DNA from: Bacteroidales bacterium
Lineage (GTDB): Bacteria > Bacteroidota > Bacteroidia > Bacteroidales > Muribaculaceae
Direction: 5' to 3'
NCBI GenBank assembly: GCA_014800815.1
Contig: JAAVFI010000062.1
Span: 1 to 64,000, forward strand
DNA length: 64,000 nucleotides
Shown: piece after piece, positions 46,155-55,819 of the stretch
Numbering within the stretch: the stretch's first letter is position 1
Layout of the letters: each line of letters starts with the position of its first letter
The notes under the pieces: model-generated
Told to the model about the DNA's origin: nothing
The model's database searches: none
What the model saw: only the letters and a program-made list of their open reading frames with translations
Made by a program: the position numbers and the translations under genes

Positions 46155-46186
46155 CAAAGTTACGGAATTTCCAAAAAGTACACAAG
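46155..46186 (-). promoter_or_regulatory. guaA promoter
   Basis: Minus strand CTTG (46183-46186), 20 bases, TAACTTTG (46155-46162), 33 bases before the guaA start. Confidence 0.7.
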
Positions 46187-46192
46187 CTGATT

Positions 46193-46351
46193 TCAGTTTA
46201 AAACCACGAGTGGTCCGACGGGGGCGGGGAATGAGGCTCTTGCGAGCTGACGCAATTTTTCGATAGTTGATGGTCGGGGTGCTACGCGGTGATTCTGTTT
46301 ATGTGACATTGATGAGGAGGGCGTTAGAGTAGAATTTTTATCCATAGGCAT
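46193..46351 (-). CDS. Small conserved-looking basic protein
   Basis: 52 residues from ATG 46351 (or 50 from 46345). The second half, [21 protein letters not shown] and the end GPLVVLN, resembles small Bacteroidetes proteins of the form 'RVAPs..Tl.firqfAr ... g..LN' known to me only as hypothetical. It lies upstream of and co-directional with guaA; its stop lies just outside the guaA -33 element. Function unknown. Chance remains that it is not translated. Confidence 0.5.
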   Translation of the reverse strand: MPMDKNSTLTPSSSMSHKQNHRVAPRPSTIEKLRQLARASFPAPVGPLVVLN

Positions 46352-46462
46352 AATGGGAGAATGAAGAGATTTGATGAACACCGGGATTTATTCGGGGTGC
46401 TCTGGTGTAATAACGGCGAGGGGTAGTTAAATATTGCATTCAACACAAAAAATAGCGAAAAA

Positions 46463-46494
46463 GTTGGTGGGTAAGAAAAAAAAGCGTAATTTTG
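46463..46494 (+). promoter_or_regulatory. rplY promoter
   Basis: GTTG 46463-46466, 20 bases, TAATTTTG 46487-46494, followed by an ~80-base leader to the ATG at 46578. Confidence 0.7.
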
Positions 46495-46577
46495 CAGCGC
46501 TTTTTAGCATCCCGTGTGATGGGAAATTAAGGAGCAACAACTTAATTTTTAGTAACACAAGCAAATAACAGTAAGAA

Positions 46578-47231
46578 ATGAAGACATTCGCACTCAGCGC
46601 CGAGCCCCGTACAGACCTGGGCAAGAAGGCAGCCAAGGCTCTTCGCAGCCAGAACCTTATCCCCGTAGTACTTAACGGTGGCAAAACTATCGACCTTCCC
46701 TTCACCGGCACACTCCGTGCAGGCGAAAAGGTGGTAGAACTCGGTAACGGCAAGGGCCTGATCACTACCGACCTCACCGTAACCAACGACTCGGTACGCA
46801 AGCTCATCTATACTCCCGACATCTTCGCTATCGAGCTCGACCTCCACGGCGAAAAGCGTATGGCAGTCCTCAAGGACCTCCAGTTCCACCCCGTAAAGGA
46901 TACTATCCTCCACATCGACCTCCTCGAGGTATTCCCCGAAAAGCCTGTAACTATCGAGGTACCCGTTAAGCTCGAAGGTCACGCAGAAGGTGTGAAGGCC
47001 GGTGGTAAGCTCAACCTCTCTATGAAGAAGCTCAAAGTGCGCGCTCCCTACACTGCAATCCCCGAACGTCTTGTAATCAACGTAGACAAGCTCGGTCTCG
47101 GCAAGACTCTTCAGGTAGGTGAACTCCACTTCGACGGTCTCGAACTCGTAAACGCCAAGAACGCTGTAGTGTGCGCCGTACAGCTCACCCGTGCAGCTCG
47201 TGGTGCCGCCGCTAACGCTGCCAAGAACTGA
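46578..47231 (+). CDS. rplY: 50S ribosomal protein L25 (Ctc form)
   Basis: 217 residues, the two-domain Ctc/TL5 type. The N-terminal L25 domain ([25 protein letters not shown]) binds 5S rRNA; the C-terminal beta domain (about 95-190) is typical. The tail is Ala-rich. The leader and strong promoter fit high expression. pth follows by 17 bases. Confidence 0.95.
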   Translation: MKTFALSAEPRTDLGKKAAKALRSQNLIPVVLNGGKTIDLPFTGTLRAGEKVVELGNGKGLITTDLTVTNDSVRKLIYTPDIFAIELDLHGEKRMAVLKDLQFHPVKDTILHIDLLEVFPEKPVTIEVPVKLEGHAEGVKAGGKLNLSMKKLKVRAPYTAIPERLVINVDKLGLGKTLQVGELHFDGLELVNAKNAVVCAVQLTRAARGAAANAAKN

Positions 47232-47248
47232 TCTCCGGCGTAGAGACG

Positions 47249-47812
47249 ATGAAATACCTTATAGTTGGGCTGGGTAATATCGGCGACGAATACCGGAATA
47301 CCCGCCACAACATCGGTTTTATGATATTGGACGCCTTCGCGGAGGCGTCCAATTTTTCTTTCTCGACGGCAAGGTACGGCGATGTCGCCCGAGGAAGAAT
47401 CAAGAATAAGCAGGTGGTGCTCCTGAAGCCTTCTACCTACATGAATCTCAGCGGCAATGCGGTGAGATACTGGAAGGAGCAGGAGGGCATTGAGCTTGAA
47501 AATATTCTCGTAGTGGTAGACGACCTCGCTCTTCCGCTCGGCGCTATCCGCCTCAAAGGCAAGGGCAGCGATGCGGGCCACAACGGGCTTAAGAATATAG
47601 CGCAGATGCTGGGGACGGATGCGTATCCGCGTCTCCGCTTCGGCATAGGCAATGATTTTCCGCGCGGCACGCAGATAGATTTCGTGCTGGGGCAGTTCCC
47701 TGCCGAGGAGCAAGCGCTTCTGCGTGAACGCATTGATGTGGCTTGCGAGGCTATACGCGAGTTTGTGCTCGCGGGGCTGGGCAATGCCATGTGCAAGTAC
47801 AATAATAAGTAA
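47249..47812 (+). CDS. pth: Peptidyl-tRNA hydrolase
   Basis: 187 residues. [22 protein letters not shown] holds the catalytic His (HN in TRHNIGF); [24 protein letters not shown] and [12 protein letters not shown] complete the family. It recycles peptidyl-tRNA by cleaving the ester bond. Downstream of rplY, a common pairing; the S4 gene follows by 12 bases. Confidence 0.97.
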   Translation: MKYLIVGLGNIGDEYRNTRHNIGFMILDAFAEASNFSFSTARYGDVARGRIKNKQVVLLKPSTYMNLSGNAVRYWKEQEGIELENILVVVDDLALPLGAIRLKGKGSDAGHNGLKNIAQMLGTDAYPRLRFGIGNDFPRGTQIDFVLGQFPAEEQALLRERIDVACEAIREFVLAGLGNAMCKYNNK

Positions 47813-47824
47813 TGTAGGCAGACT

Positions 47825-48265
47825 ATGAGCGGCGTAAGAATAGACAAATGGCTCTGGGCCGTGCGCATATTCAAGACGCGCACTATCGCTACGGATGCAT
47901 GCAAGAAGGGTCGCGTGACTATGGGTACTCCTGCTGTGGCGGTGAAGCCTTCGCGACTGGTGGAGCCGGGTGATATTGTGAATGTTCGCAAGCCCCCGGT
48001 GACATACACTTTCAGGGTAAGGGCGGTGACGCAGAACCGTCTGGGCGCGAAACTTGTGCCTGACTATCTTGAAAATCTCACTCCCAAGGAGCAGTACGAC
48101 CTGCTTGAGGTGGTGAAAATATCGGGATTCATCGACCGCCAGAAGGGTCTTGGCCGCCCGACGAAACGCGACGGACGCGAGCTATCGAAGTTTACGGACT
48201 CGATGAGCGATGAAGGCTGGGATTTTGACTTCCTGAGCGATGATGATGACGATGATGATGAATAA
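47825..48265 (+). CDS. S4-domain RNA-binding protein, Hsp15-like
   Basis: 146 residues. The S4 domain occupies about 4-65 (RIDKWLWAVRIFKTRTIATDACKKGRVTMG). The C-terminus is unusually acidic (SDDDDDDDE). Hsp15 binds 50S subunits carrying stalled nascent chains, consistent with pth next to it. Cytoplasmic. The DEAD-box gene follows by 12 bases. Confidence 0.88.
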   Translation: MSGVRIDKWLWAVRIFKTRTIATDACKKGRVTMGTPAVAVKPSRLVEPGDIVNVRKPPVTYTFRVRAVTQNRLGAKLVPDYLENLTPKEQYDLLEVVKISGFIDRQKGLGRPTKRDGRELSKFTDSMSDEGWDFDFLSDDDDDDDE

Positions 48266-48277
48266 ATAACTGACTCT

Positions 48278-49669
48278 ATGCGATTTGACGAATTAAATCT
48301 TAGCGATGAGCTGCTTGACGCCCTCGATGCAATGCGCTTCGAGACGTGCACTCCTATTCAGGAACAGGCTATAAGTGTAATCCTTGAGGGCTCTGACCTG
48401 ATAGCGTGTGCTCAGACGGGCACGGGCAAGACGGCGGCATATCTGCTGCCTGTAATCGACTTGCTGGCAGAGTATGAGCGTCCGAACCATGCTGTGCGGT
48501 GTGTCGTAATGGTGCCTACGCATGAGCTTGCGCAACAGATTGACCGCCAAATGGAGGGATTTTCGTACTATCTGCCGGTGAGCAGTCTGGCTATCCACGG
48601 CGGCAACGACGGCAAGGCTTTCGCACGTCAGCAGCATGCTCTGCGAAGCGGCGCGGACCTTGTGATTGCTACTCCGGGCCGACTCCTGGCGCATATCAAA
48701 ATGGGGTATGTGGATCTCTCGAAGGTTGAATATTTCATTCTCGACGAGGCTGACCGCATGCTCGACATGGGTTTCTCTGACGATATAATGCGTATCGTGG
48801 CGGAGCTGCCCAAGGAGCGACAGACTTTGATGTTCTCGGCTACGATGCCGAAGAAAATACAGGAGCTCGCGAAGACTATTCTGACGAATCCTGCGGAAAT
48901 CAAGATTGCGGTGTCGAAGCCTGCGGAGAAAATCAATCAGTCGGTATTCATTTGCCATGAGTATCAGAAGGAAAATCTGCTGAAGCGTCTCTTTGAGCAG
49001 GGCTACAATAAGCGCGTGATAGTATTCTCGTCGTCGAAGCTGAAGGTGAGGGAACTCTCGCAGTCGCTCCGCCGCTCGAAGTGGAAGACGGCGGAGATGC
49101 ACTCCGACCTCGATCAGGCGGCGCGCGAGGAGGTGATGCACAATTTCAGAGCGGGACGTATAGATATACTGATTGCGACGGATATTCTTGCCCGCGGTAT
49201 CGACGTGGATGATATCGAAATGGTGGTGAACTACGATGTGCCTCACGAGGCTGAGGACTATGTGCACCGCATAGGCCGTACGGCGCGCGCGAATGCCGAC
49301 GGCAAGGCCGTGACTTTTGTGAGCGAACGCGACCGCCAGCGCTTTGCGCGCATCGAGGATTTCCTTGAGATCAAGGTACGCCGCGAGGATGTGCCGGAGG
49401 AATTCGGCGGCAATGCTCCCGAGGGCGGTCTGCGCGACGGCAAGGGTCGTCGCGGTAAGCCCGGCGACAGGGGCCGCAAGCCCGGAAACGGCAGGAACAA
49501 GCCTCGCGGGCAGCGTCGCGACGGCAATCGCAAGGGCGAAAAGCCTGCGGCGGAAACGACTGAGAAGACGGAAGTTAAGGCAACAAAACCGGCAGCTGAA
49601 GGCGAGTCTCCCAAGCCTCAGAAAAAGAAAAGACGGCGTTTCTTCAAGAAGAAACCTACAACGGAATAA
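48278..49669 (+). CDS. DEAD-box RNA helicase, RhlE-like
   Basis: 463 residues. Q-motif FDELNLSDELLDALDAMRFE region (residues 3-22), Walker A AQTGTGKT, DEAD box FILDEADRMLDMGF, SAT (FSATMPKK) and HRIGRTAR are all present. The C-terminal ~90 residues are Arg/Gly/Lys-rich and probably bind RNA. It unwinds structured RNA, perhaps in ribosome assembly, fitting the rplY-pth-S4 context. A perfect hairpin follows at 49682. Confidence 0.93.
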   Translation: MRFDELNLSDELLDALDAMRFETCTPIQEQAISVILEGSDLIACAQTGTGKTAAYLLPVIDLLAEYERPNHAVRCVVMVPTHELAQQIDRQMEGFSYYLPVSSLAIHGGNDGKAFARQQHALRSGADLVIATPGRLLAHIKMGYVDLSKVEYFILDEADRMLDMGFSDDIMRIVAELPKERQTLMFSATMPKKIQELAKTILTNPAEIKIAVSKPAEKINQSVFICHEYQKENLLKRLFEQGYNKRVIVFSSSKLKVRELSQSLRRSKWKTAEMHSDLDQAAREEVMHNFRAGRIDILIATDILARGIDVDDIEMVVNYDVPHEAEDYVHRIGRTARANADGKAVTFVSERDRQRFARIEDFLEIKVRREDVPEEFGGNAPEGGLRDGKGRRGKPGDRGRKPGNGRNKPRGQRRDGNRKGEKPAAETTEKTEVKATKPAAEGESPKPQKKKRRRFFKKKPTTE

Positions 49670-49681
49670 GGTATTAAAACG

Positions 49682-49717
49682 CCGACGAGGCGCCGCTTCA
49701 CAGTGGCGCCTCGTCGG
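49682..49717 (+). terminator. Terminator hairpin after the DEAD-box gene
   Basis: CCGACGAGGCGCC/GGCGCCTCGTCGG, perfect 13-bp stem, 10-base loop; weak T-run after it. Confidence 0.75.
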
Positions 49718-49852
49718 TTATAAACCAATCATTATCACATTTCTTGCAATGGAAAAAGTTCTTATCGCTTTTTCTGTATTATAAACACCATGGGCGGGGA
49801 AAAGGTTCAGAGGAAAGGTGATTATTTTGGTAAAAAAATTTTCCGCAGAGCT

Positions 49853-49887
49853 TATTGGCCGAATTTGGAGCAGATTGACTATCTTTG
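49853..49887 (+). promoter_or_regulatory. Promoter for the DPP-type peptidase operon
   Basis: TATCTTTG at 49880-49887, 32 bases before the ATG; a TATTG at 49853-49857 gives a slightly long spacing of 22. Confidence 0.55.
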
Positions 49888-49919
49888 TAGTCTGAAAAAC
49901 TATAACGACAAAGTAAGTC

Positions 49920-52124
49920 ATGAAAGTGAACGCAAAATATATATCGGCGGCGCTGCTCGCGCTGGTTCCACAGTTCTTCTATGGTGCGATAGGCGCTATG
50001 CGAGACCGCAATGTGAGTGAATTGACTCAGTACACGGCTCCGGCGACAACTCCTGCCGCTCCGCAGATATCGTTCATGCCCGACGGCAAGAGCTATGTGG
50101 AGCGTTCGGCCGACGGCAAGAAGCTCGTAATCAAAGATATTGCGACGGGTAAGGAGGGCGAGACTCTCTTCGATGTAACTCATACACGCGAGACTACCCT
50201 ACCCGACTTCGAGGGATTTATACTGAGCCCCGATGCTTCGAAGGTGCTCGTATGGCGCGAGTCGGAGAAGGTGTATCGCCGCTCGTCGACAGCCTGCTAC
50301 TATGTATATGAGGTGCGTTCGCGACTGCTCAAACCTCTCTCAACGGAGCATGGACGCCAGCGCGACCCGCTGTTCTCGCCAGACTCTCGCATGGTGGCGT
50401 TTGTGGCCGACGGAAATATATATGCCGCTAAACTCGACTATGGGACTGAGGTGGCTGTGACTACCGATGCGGAGGCCGGAAAGGTGATAAACGGTGCTAC
50501 GGACTGGACCTATGAGGAGGAATTCGGCGTGACTTCGCTGATGACATGGGCTCCCGACAATCTGACTCTGTGCTATGTACGCACCGATGAGTCGGAGGTG
50601 CCTATGTACACTCTGCCTATCTACTCGAGCGCCTGCAGTCCCGAGGAGCAATATGAGCTCTATCCGGGTGTATTGAGCTACAAGTATCCCGTGGCGGGCA
50701 AGACAAATTCTACCGTGACGGTGCACAGCTATGATGTGGAGACCCGCAAGACTAAGCAGGTGGAACTGCCGTCGGGCGCCGGATACTATATTCCGCGTAT
50801 TGAGTACGGGCCTGAGGCTTCGATGCTTATGGTATCGACTCTCAACAGGGATCAGAACCGCTACGAGGTGTTCAGGGCCAATCCGAAGTCGACTGTTACA
50901 AAGTCGGTGTACACGGATATCAGCAAAGCGTGGATTGAGGAAATGGTGTACTCGACAATCAGCTTCGGTGCAAATTCGTTTGTAGTCGCTTCGGCTGCTG
51001 ACGGTTACACCCGTTTCTATGAATATTCTTATTCGGGCAGCAAGCTCGCCGAAATCAGTCAGCCGGGGGTGGATGCCCTTGAGTACTACGGTGCTGACGC
51101 GCTCGGCAATCACTACTATCAGGCGGCGGCTCCGACTCCTATGGACAGAACTATCTACCGCCTCGACCGCAAGGGCGTGCGCACGGCTGTAAGCCCTGAA
51201 AGCGGTGCTTCGTCGGCAGTATTCGCGCCCGGTTGCACGGCCATGCTGCTGAATCACAGTTCGGTGGGCAAGGTGCCTGTATATTCTCTCAATAAGGCCG
51301 ACGGCAAGGAGATACGTGTGCTTGAAGACAATGCGGCCCTCGCCTCGAAGTGTGCCGGTCTTGTGGCTGAGAAGGAATTCTTCAAGATGCGCAACGACAA
51401 TGGCGATGAGCTGAACGGATATATCGTCAAGCCGCGCAATTTCAGCGCGTCGAAGCGTTATCCGGTGATTATGAGCCAGTACAGCGGCCCGGGTTCACAG
51501 CAGGTTCTTAACCGCTGGAGCCTCGACTGGGAGGATTATTTTGCATCAAAAGGATACGTGGTGGTATGCGTCGACGGTCGCGGAACGGGTGGTCGCGGAG
51601 CGGCTTTCCGCACAGCGGTGTACAAAAATCTCGGCCACTATGAGACTCTCGATCAGATTGCGGCAGCCCGTTATGCGGCATCGCTGCCCTACGCAGATGC
51701 TTCGTGCATAGGTATTTACGGCTGGAGCTTCGGTGGCTACGAGGCTCTGATGTGTGCGTCGGCCGACGACTGCCCCTATGCTGCAGCCGTGGCTGTTGCG
51801 CCGGTGACAGACTGGCGATTCTACGACACGGTGTACACTGAACGCTTTATGCTCACACCTCAGCAGAATGAGCGCGGATACAATGATTCGTCGGCGCTCG
51901 GACGTGCCCTTCACCTTGCGTGTCCGCTGCTGATGATGTATGGCACTGCCGATGATAATGTGCATCCGGCCAATACGTTGAGCTATGTTTCGCGACTTCA
52001 GAACGCGGGAATTCTCTGCGATATGTTCGTCTTCCCGCAGATGAATCACTCTATCAACGGCTGCAATGCCCGTGCGGTGGTATGGGCTCGCATGCTAAGT
52101 TTCTTTGACTCCAAACTGAAGTAA
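49920..52124 (+). CDS. S9 prolyl oligopeptidase, dipeptidyl-peptidase IV-like
   Basis: 734 residues with a signal peptide (about 1-23). An N-terminal beta-propeller (about 50-470, DPP-IV N region, with WSFGAN-like repeats and the DWTYEEEFGVTS helix that holds the Glu pair) precedes the alpha/beta hydrolase: Ser in GWSFGGYEALM, Asp in YGTADDNVH and His in QMNHSI. It removes X-Pro dipeptides in the periplasm or at the surface. The next gene starts 2 bases after its stop. Confidence 0.92.
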   Translation: MKVNAKYISAALLALVPQFFYGAIGAMRDRNVSELTQYTAPATTPAAPQISFMPDGKSYVERSADGKKLVIKDIATGKEGETLFDVTHTRETTLPDFEGFILSPDASKVLVWRESEKVYRRSSTACYYVYEVRSRLLKPLSTEHGRQRDPLFSPDSRMVAFVADGNIYAAKLDYGTEVAVTTDAEAGKVINGATDWTYEEEFGVTSLMTWAPDNLTLCYVRTDESEVPMYTLPIYSSACSPEEQYELYPGVLSYKYPVAGKTNSTVTVHSYDVETRKTKQVELPSGAGYYIPRIEYGPEASMLMVSTLNRDQNRYEVFRANPKSTVTKSVYTDISKAWIEEMVYSTISFGANSFVVASAADGYTRFYEYSYSGSKLAEISQPGVDALEYYGADALGNHYYQAAAPTPMDRTIYRLDRKGVRTAVSPESGASSAVFAPGCTAMLLNHSSVGKVPVYSLNKADGKEIRVLEDNAALASKCAGLVAEKEFFKMRNDNGDELNGYIVKPRNFSASKRYPVIMSQYSGPGSQQVLNRWSLDWEDYFASKGYVVVCVDGRGTGGRGAAFRTAVYKNLGHYETLDQIAAARYAASLPYADASCIGIYGWSFGGYEALMCASADDCPYAAAVAVAPVTDWRFYDTVYTERFMLTPQQNERGYNDSSALGRALHLACPLLMMYGTADDNVHPANTLSYVSRLQNAGILCDMFVFPQMNHSINGCNARAVVWARMLSFFDSKLK

Positions 52125-52126
52125 TC

Positions 52127-53449
52127 ATGACTGAATCGGGTGAGCGAAAACCTTCCGATATAACTCTTCGGGCGCTGTGGCGCAACTGGGCGATAGGGTT
52201 CGGTGCGATAATCGTGCCTGTAATTGCGGCTCTTTTTGTGCCCAAAATCTGGATTGCATTTATCTGTCTGACGGAGGCGTGGCTACTTATTTCGCTGATG
52301 CGCACAGATATAGCGAGCGGCATAAGCGGATGTTCGCTGCTTGTGTACCTTTCGTCGCGTGTTATGCTCATTGCATCGGTGGCAATGTTTGTGGTGGTGA
52401 TTCTGTGCACCGACTGGCTTGTGCCGACGGTGATTCATCTTGAGCTATACAACAGCGAGATTCCGTTTGTGACGGGTCTGGTGATTTTCCCCGTGACGGC
52501 GCTGATGTGTGCGCTGAGTATGCTTACCGGCTTTGGCACAGCAAGTTGCCGCCGCTGCCAGCAGCGCAACGGCTACTATGCCGGCGACAGCATTGTGGCT
52601 ACGCTTTACTACCGCGAGGCGAAGTATCAGGTGGGCATCATGCTCTTTCTGTCGCTTGCGTTGGGCGTGATTGACTACTGGTACTATTTCGCACGCTACA
52701 TCAATGCGAATATGAATGAGCCGGACCGGTTCTTTTTCAACTATCTGCCGGCTGCGATGTATGTGGTGTCGCTTTTCTTTATGGGCGGCCGTTATGCCAA
52801 TCTTCGCGGGGTGTACGATGAGTTGGCAGCTACGAAAAATTCACACAACAATTCGACTGTCGTCCGTTACCTGATTTTCTCGGGCAACAATCTGCTGCTC
52901 AAGCAATCGGAAGACGGACGCTGGGATACGCCGGCTGAGAAGGTAGTTGAGCGCACTCCGGCTATCGGCGAGAAACAGAGTCGCAATCAGCTTGAGGAGG
53001 TTATTGGCACTCAGGATTTTGAATTGAGATATTGCTTTACGAACGACGGCTTCGCGGCGGGTTCGAATGTGATACACTATGCGGCGTTTGTCGATGCGTC
53101 GAAGCATGCCGAACTTGAAAGCAAGGGGCAGTGGTTCACTTCATATATGGTGGATGCGGCGCTTGCGGCGAATGCGCTCGAGCCTGTCCTCGCCAATGAA
53201 CTTTACCGCATACACACCATGACTATGGCGTGGAAAACTTACGACCGCGAGGGGCGTCGCCTCTACCCTATCAAGCACTATAGGCCGACTTTCCGCCTCG
53301 GCGACCTGAAGGACTGGAAGATTGACTATGACGACCATGTGTGGTTTGATATCGCGGCAAATAATGAGGACCGCCTGTTCTTCAAGACTCGCAGATTGTG
53401 GAACCGCATTACGGGGCTATTCCGTTCTAAATCAGAAGTGAGAGGATGA
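52127..53449 (+). CDS. Membrane protein with degenerate Nudix-like domain
   Basis: 440 residues. About six membrane segments lie in residues 15-235; the soluble C-terminus (about 245-400) reads like a Nudix domain: VRYLIFSGNNLLLKQSEDGRWDTPAEKVVE, then RNQLEEVIG where the box REUxEExG is expected. The first catalytic Glu is Asn, so hydrolysis may be lost and binding retained. I infer this from pattern only. It overlaps miaA by 4 bases. Confidence 0.6.
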   Translation: MTESGERKPSDITLRALWRNWAIGFGAIIVPVIAALFVPKIWIAFICLTEAWLLISLMRTDIASGISGCSLLVYLSSRVMLIASVAMFVVVILCTDWLVPTVIHLELYNSEIPFVTGLVIFPVTALMCALSMLTGFGTASCRRCQQRNGYYAGDSIVATLYYREAKYQVGIMLFLSLALGVIDYWYYFARYINANMNEPDRFFFNYLPAAMYVVSLFFMGGRYANLRGVYDELAATKNSHNNSTVVRYLIFSGNNLLLKQSEDGRWDTPAEKVVERTPAIGEKQSRNQLEEVIGTQDFELRYCFTNDGFAAGSNVIHYAAFVDASKHAELESKGQWFTSYMVDAALAANALEPVLANELYRIHTMTMAWKTYDREGRRLYPIKHYRPTFRLGDLKDWKIDYDDHVWFDIAANNEDRLFFKTRRLWNRITGLFRSKSEVRG

Positions 53450-54372
53450 TTAGCAAGCCTGTGATAGCAATTCTCGGCCCGACGGCCTGCGGCAAAACGC
53501 GTCGCGGTGTGGCTCTCGCCCGAAGCATTGGCGGCGAGATAATCAGCGCCGATTCGAGGCAGGTGTACCGCGGTATGGACGTGGGCACGGGTAAGGATTT
53601 GAGTGAGTACGGCGATGTGCCCTATCATCTTATTGATGTGGCAGAGGCCGGTCACCGATATAATCTGTATGAGTATCTGAGGGATGCCCGCAAGGCATTG
53701 CACGACATCGAATCACGTGGTGTTCAGCCTGTTATCGTGGGCGGCACAGGTATGTATCTCGAAAATCTCCTTAAAGGCACCGAACTGCCGGAAGTGCCTG
53801 AAAACGAGGAGCTGCGGCGTTCGCTCAAAGGAAAGAGCATCGAGGAATTGACTGAGATTCTGGCCGCTACGAAGCAACTCCACAATACTACGGATGTAGA
53901 TACGGCGCAGCGCGCGATAAGGGCAATCGAGATTGAGACTTACTATGCCGAGCACCCCGAGGAGGCACGGAAAGCGCTTGCCCCTGAGCCTGTTCCGGCG
54001 GTGATAATCGGCCTTGATGTGCCTCGCGAAGACCGCCGACGGATGATAACCGAGCGGATGCGCCGAAGGTTTGACAGCGAAAATATGTTGGCTGAGGTCG
54101 AAAGACTCATTGCATCGGGAGTAAAACCTGAAGACCTCATTTACTACGGATTGGAGTATAAGTATCTGACTCTCCATGTGATAGGCGAACTCTCGCGAAG
54201 TGAAATGGAGGAGCAGCTCGAGACGGCAATACATCAGTTTGCCAAGCGGCAGATGACGTGGTTCAGAGGTATGGAACGGCGTGGATTCAATATTCATTGG
54301 CTACCCTACGATATGGACGACGAAGATTTTTTAGAGAGTGTACGGGCGCTCGTGAAGGATGCGGAGTGTTAG
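53446..54372 (+). CDS. miaA: tRNA dimethylallyltransferase
   Basis: 308 residues. P-loop ILGPTACGKTRRGVALA, SADSRQVYRGMDVGTGK, YHLIDVAEAG, GGTGMYLENLL and the late FAKRQMTWFRG motif are diagnostic. It adds the dimethylallyl group to A37 of tRNAs reading U-starting codons. It overlaps the preceding gene by 4 and the next by 14 bases. Confidence 0.97.
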   Translation: MISKPVIAILGPTACGKTRRGVALARSIGGEIISADSRQVYRGMDVGTGKDLSEYGDVPYHLIDVAEAGHRYNLYEYLRDARKALHDIESRGVQPVIVGGTGMYLENLLKGTELPEVPENEELRRSLKGKSIEELTEILAATKQLHNTTDVDTAQRAIRAIEIETYYAEHPEEARKALAPEPVPAVIIGLDVPREDRRRMITERMRRRFDSENMLAEVERLIASGVKPEDLIYYGLEYKYLTLHVIGELSRSEMEEQLETAIHQFAKRQMTWFRGMERRGFNIHWLPYDMDDEDFLESVRALVKDAEC

Positions 54373-55291
54373 ACTTCTTATAGCGCTGATATTCACGGTG
54401 CTGTGCAGCGCTCGTGGAGCCGATCTCGCGGAGGTTCCCACCGATGTCGAGACCTTGCGGTATCACCTGCGGCTCGCACCATTGCGTACATCGGACGTAT
54501 ACACCACCCTATTCTGGAACTATACCGATTCGGCCAATTATCGTGCGCTGGAGTTCTGCATTCCTTCCATTACGTCGGAAGACCCGCTGACGGGCTTTAT
54601 AGCTCCATGGAGCCTTGTGGAACGGACGGCAGGCATCGACAGTATAATCGCCAAAGGGACAGCGATTTCGGCTTACAACAGCGGTGCGCTACAGGGCTTT
54701 TCGGCCATACTCTCTGTAACGGCGACATCGGCATCGGTCTCTCTCGGCGGAGCTCGGATTTCAACCATTATCCCCGTGACTTTTCGGCACACGAATGCCG
54801 ACTCAATCGGCTATCAATCAACAAGGTCGCTCAAAGAATTGCGCAACGACATCTGGCTCGTTCCGCGCCGTAGCCTCGAAGCATCTGCCATTAATTCAAT
54901 CGACAGTCTGAAAATACACATTGCATCAAGCTCCGACCCGAACGAAGCCTTCTGGACTTACCTCGACCGCGATACCGAACCGGCACTCGCAGCACTCGGA
55001 GGCACTTACACCCTCGCTACGGTCCGCGAGGCCGACAGCTCATACTCAATACTTTACATCTCAGGAGCAAAAGCCGCAGCCGCTGCATGGCCACCGCTGC
55101 GCGTCAAGGGCCGCCTACTCCCCACAATTTTTGACAAGCACTTCGACCTTCTCTGGGTCGAGCCCTCAGGCCACCTGCTCGACGACGAACTGAGTGCCGA
55201 CATCGAGCTTGAAGGCAATATCCTATCGCTCCACTTCCCCCTGCACCGCTCCAAGGTGCGATTTCGCCGAATTCCGCGGGAAAATATCTGA
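54359..55291 (+). CDS. Secreted protein of unknown function
   Basis: 310 residues, signal peptide about 1-20 (LLIALIFTVLCSARG). The rest is beta-rich (LFWNYTDSANYRALEFCIP, STIIPVTFRHTNADSIGY, LWVEPSGHLLDDELSADIE) and resembles uncharacterised Bacteroidales envelope proteins found near miaA. No catalytic motif is seen. It starts inside the end of miaA, so expression is likely coupled. Confidence 0.65.
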   Translation: MRSVRLLIALIFTVLCSARGADLAEVPTDVETLRYHLRLAPLRTSDVYTTLFWNYTDSANYRALEFCIPSITSEDPLTGFIAPWSLVERTAGIDSIIAKGTAISAYNSGALQGFSAILSVTATSASVSLGGARISTIIPVTFRHTNADSIGYQSTRSLKELRNDIWLVPRRSLEASAINSIDSLKIHIASSSDPNEAFWTYLDRDTEPALAALGGTYTLATVREADSSYSILYISGAKAAAAAWPPLRVKGRLLPTIFDKHFDLLWVEPSGHLLDDELSADIELEGNILSLHFPLHRSKVRFRRIPRENI

Positions 55292-55306
55292 AAATACCTT
55301 AAAAAA

Positions 55307-55338
55307 TTTGCGAGAGTAAAATTTATACATTAATTTTG
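55307..55338 (+). promoter_or_regulatory. tRNA promoter
   Basis: TTTG 55307-55310, 20 bases, TAATTTTG 55331-55338; the tRNA begins 27 bases later. Confidence 0.8.
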
Positions 55339-55365
55339 CACTCGCAAACGGTCTAAAGCCGCTTC

Positions 55366-55439
55366 GGTCCTATAGCTCAGTTGGTCAGAGCACCTGACTC
55401 ATAATCAGGGAGTCCTTGGTTCAAGCCCAAGTGGGACCA
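55366..55439 (+). tRNA. tRNA-Met (anticodon CAT), intact
   Basis: GGTCCTA at 55366 pairs with TGGGACC ending at 55438; D-arm GCTC/GAGC, anticodon stem CCTGA/TCAGG with loop CTCATAA, and T-arm CTTGG-TTCAAGC-CCAAG are all in place. CCA is not encoded. CAT could also be the lysidine-modified Ile2 tRNA; the sequence is closer to what I expect for elongator Met. It has its own promoter and terminator and marks the left edge of the AT-rich island. Confidence 0.93.
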
Positions 55440-55448
55440 CAGAAAGTC

Positions 55449-55480
55449 AAGTAGTTAGCTAATCGCTGACTACTTTTTTT
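55449..55480 (+). terminator. tRNA terminator
   Basis: 11-bp stem 55449-55459/55465-55475 (one G-T pair), 5-base loop and a T-run to 55480. Confidence 0.9.
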
Positions 55481-55568
55481 ATGTCTACAACTCACCAAAA
55501 CCTTGCAAAACGCACGGAAGCACGCCCTCTGTTTTCACCAATGTTTTAACCGCTGAGGATTACAGAAA

Positions 55569-55818
55569 GCAATTTGCTACAAGTACAAGCCGTTGAAAAA
55601 CGGTGAGTTACCTCTAAAAGTAAGAATCTGCAAAGACAGAAAATCACGCTACATCAATCTTGGTGTTTCAACCAAAGCAGAGGATTGGGATTTTTCAAAG
55701 AATCGGCTAAAAGACAGCCACCCAAACAAAGATGAAATTAAGAAGTTGATAACTCGCACTATCTCAATGCTCAAAGAGAAAATAATTGGGCTAAAAGCTG
55801 AACAGCAAGACTTTACAG
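55569..55818 (+). pseudogene. Truncated tyrosine integrase (N-terminal arm-binding part)
   Basis: The frame reads AICYKYKPLKNGELPLKVRI, CKDRKSRYINLGVSTKAEDWDF and KNRLKDSHPNKDEIKKLI, the N-terminal domain of Bacteroidetes tyrosine recombinases, up to AEQQDFTA. A stop (55554-55556) precedes it without a good ATG, and the core-binding and catalytic domains (with the R-H-R-Y residues) are gone; sequence jumps into a DUF3871 frame at about 55818. It lies directly after the tRNA, as integrases of tRNA-targeting elements do. Confidence 0.8.
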
Positions 55819-55819
55819 C

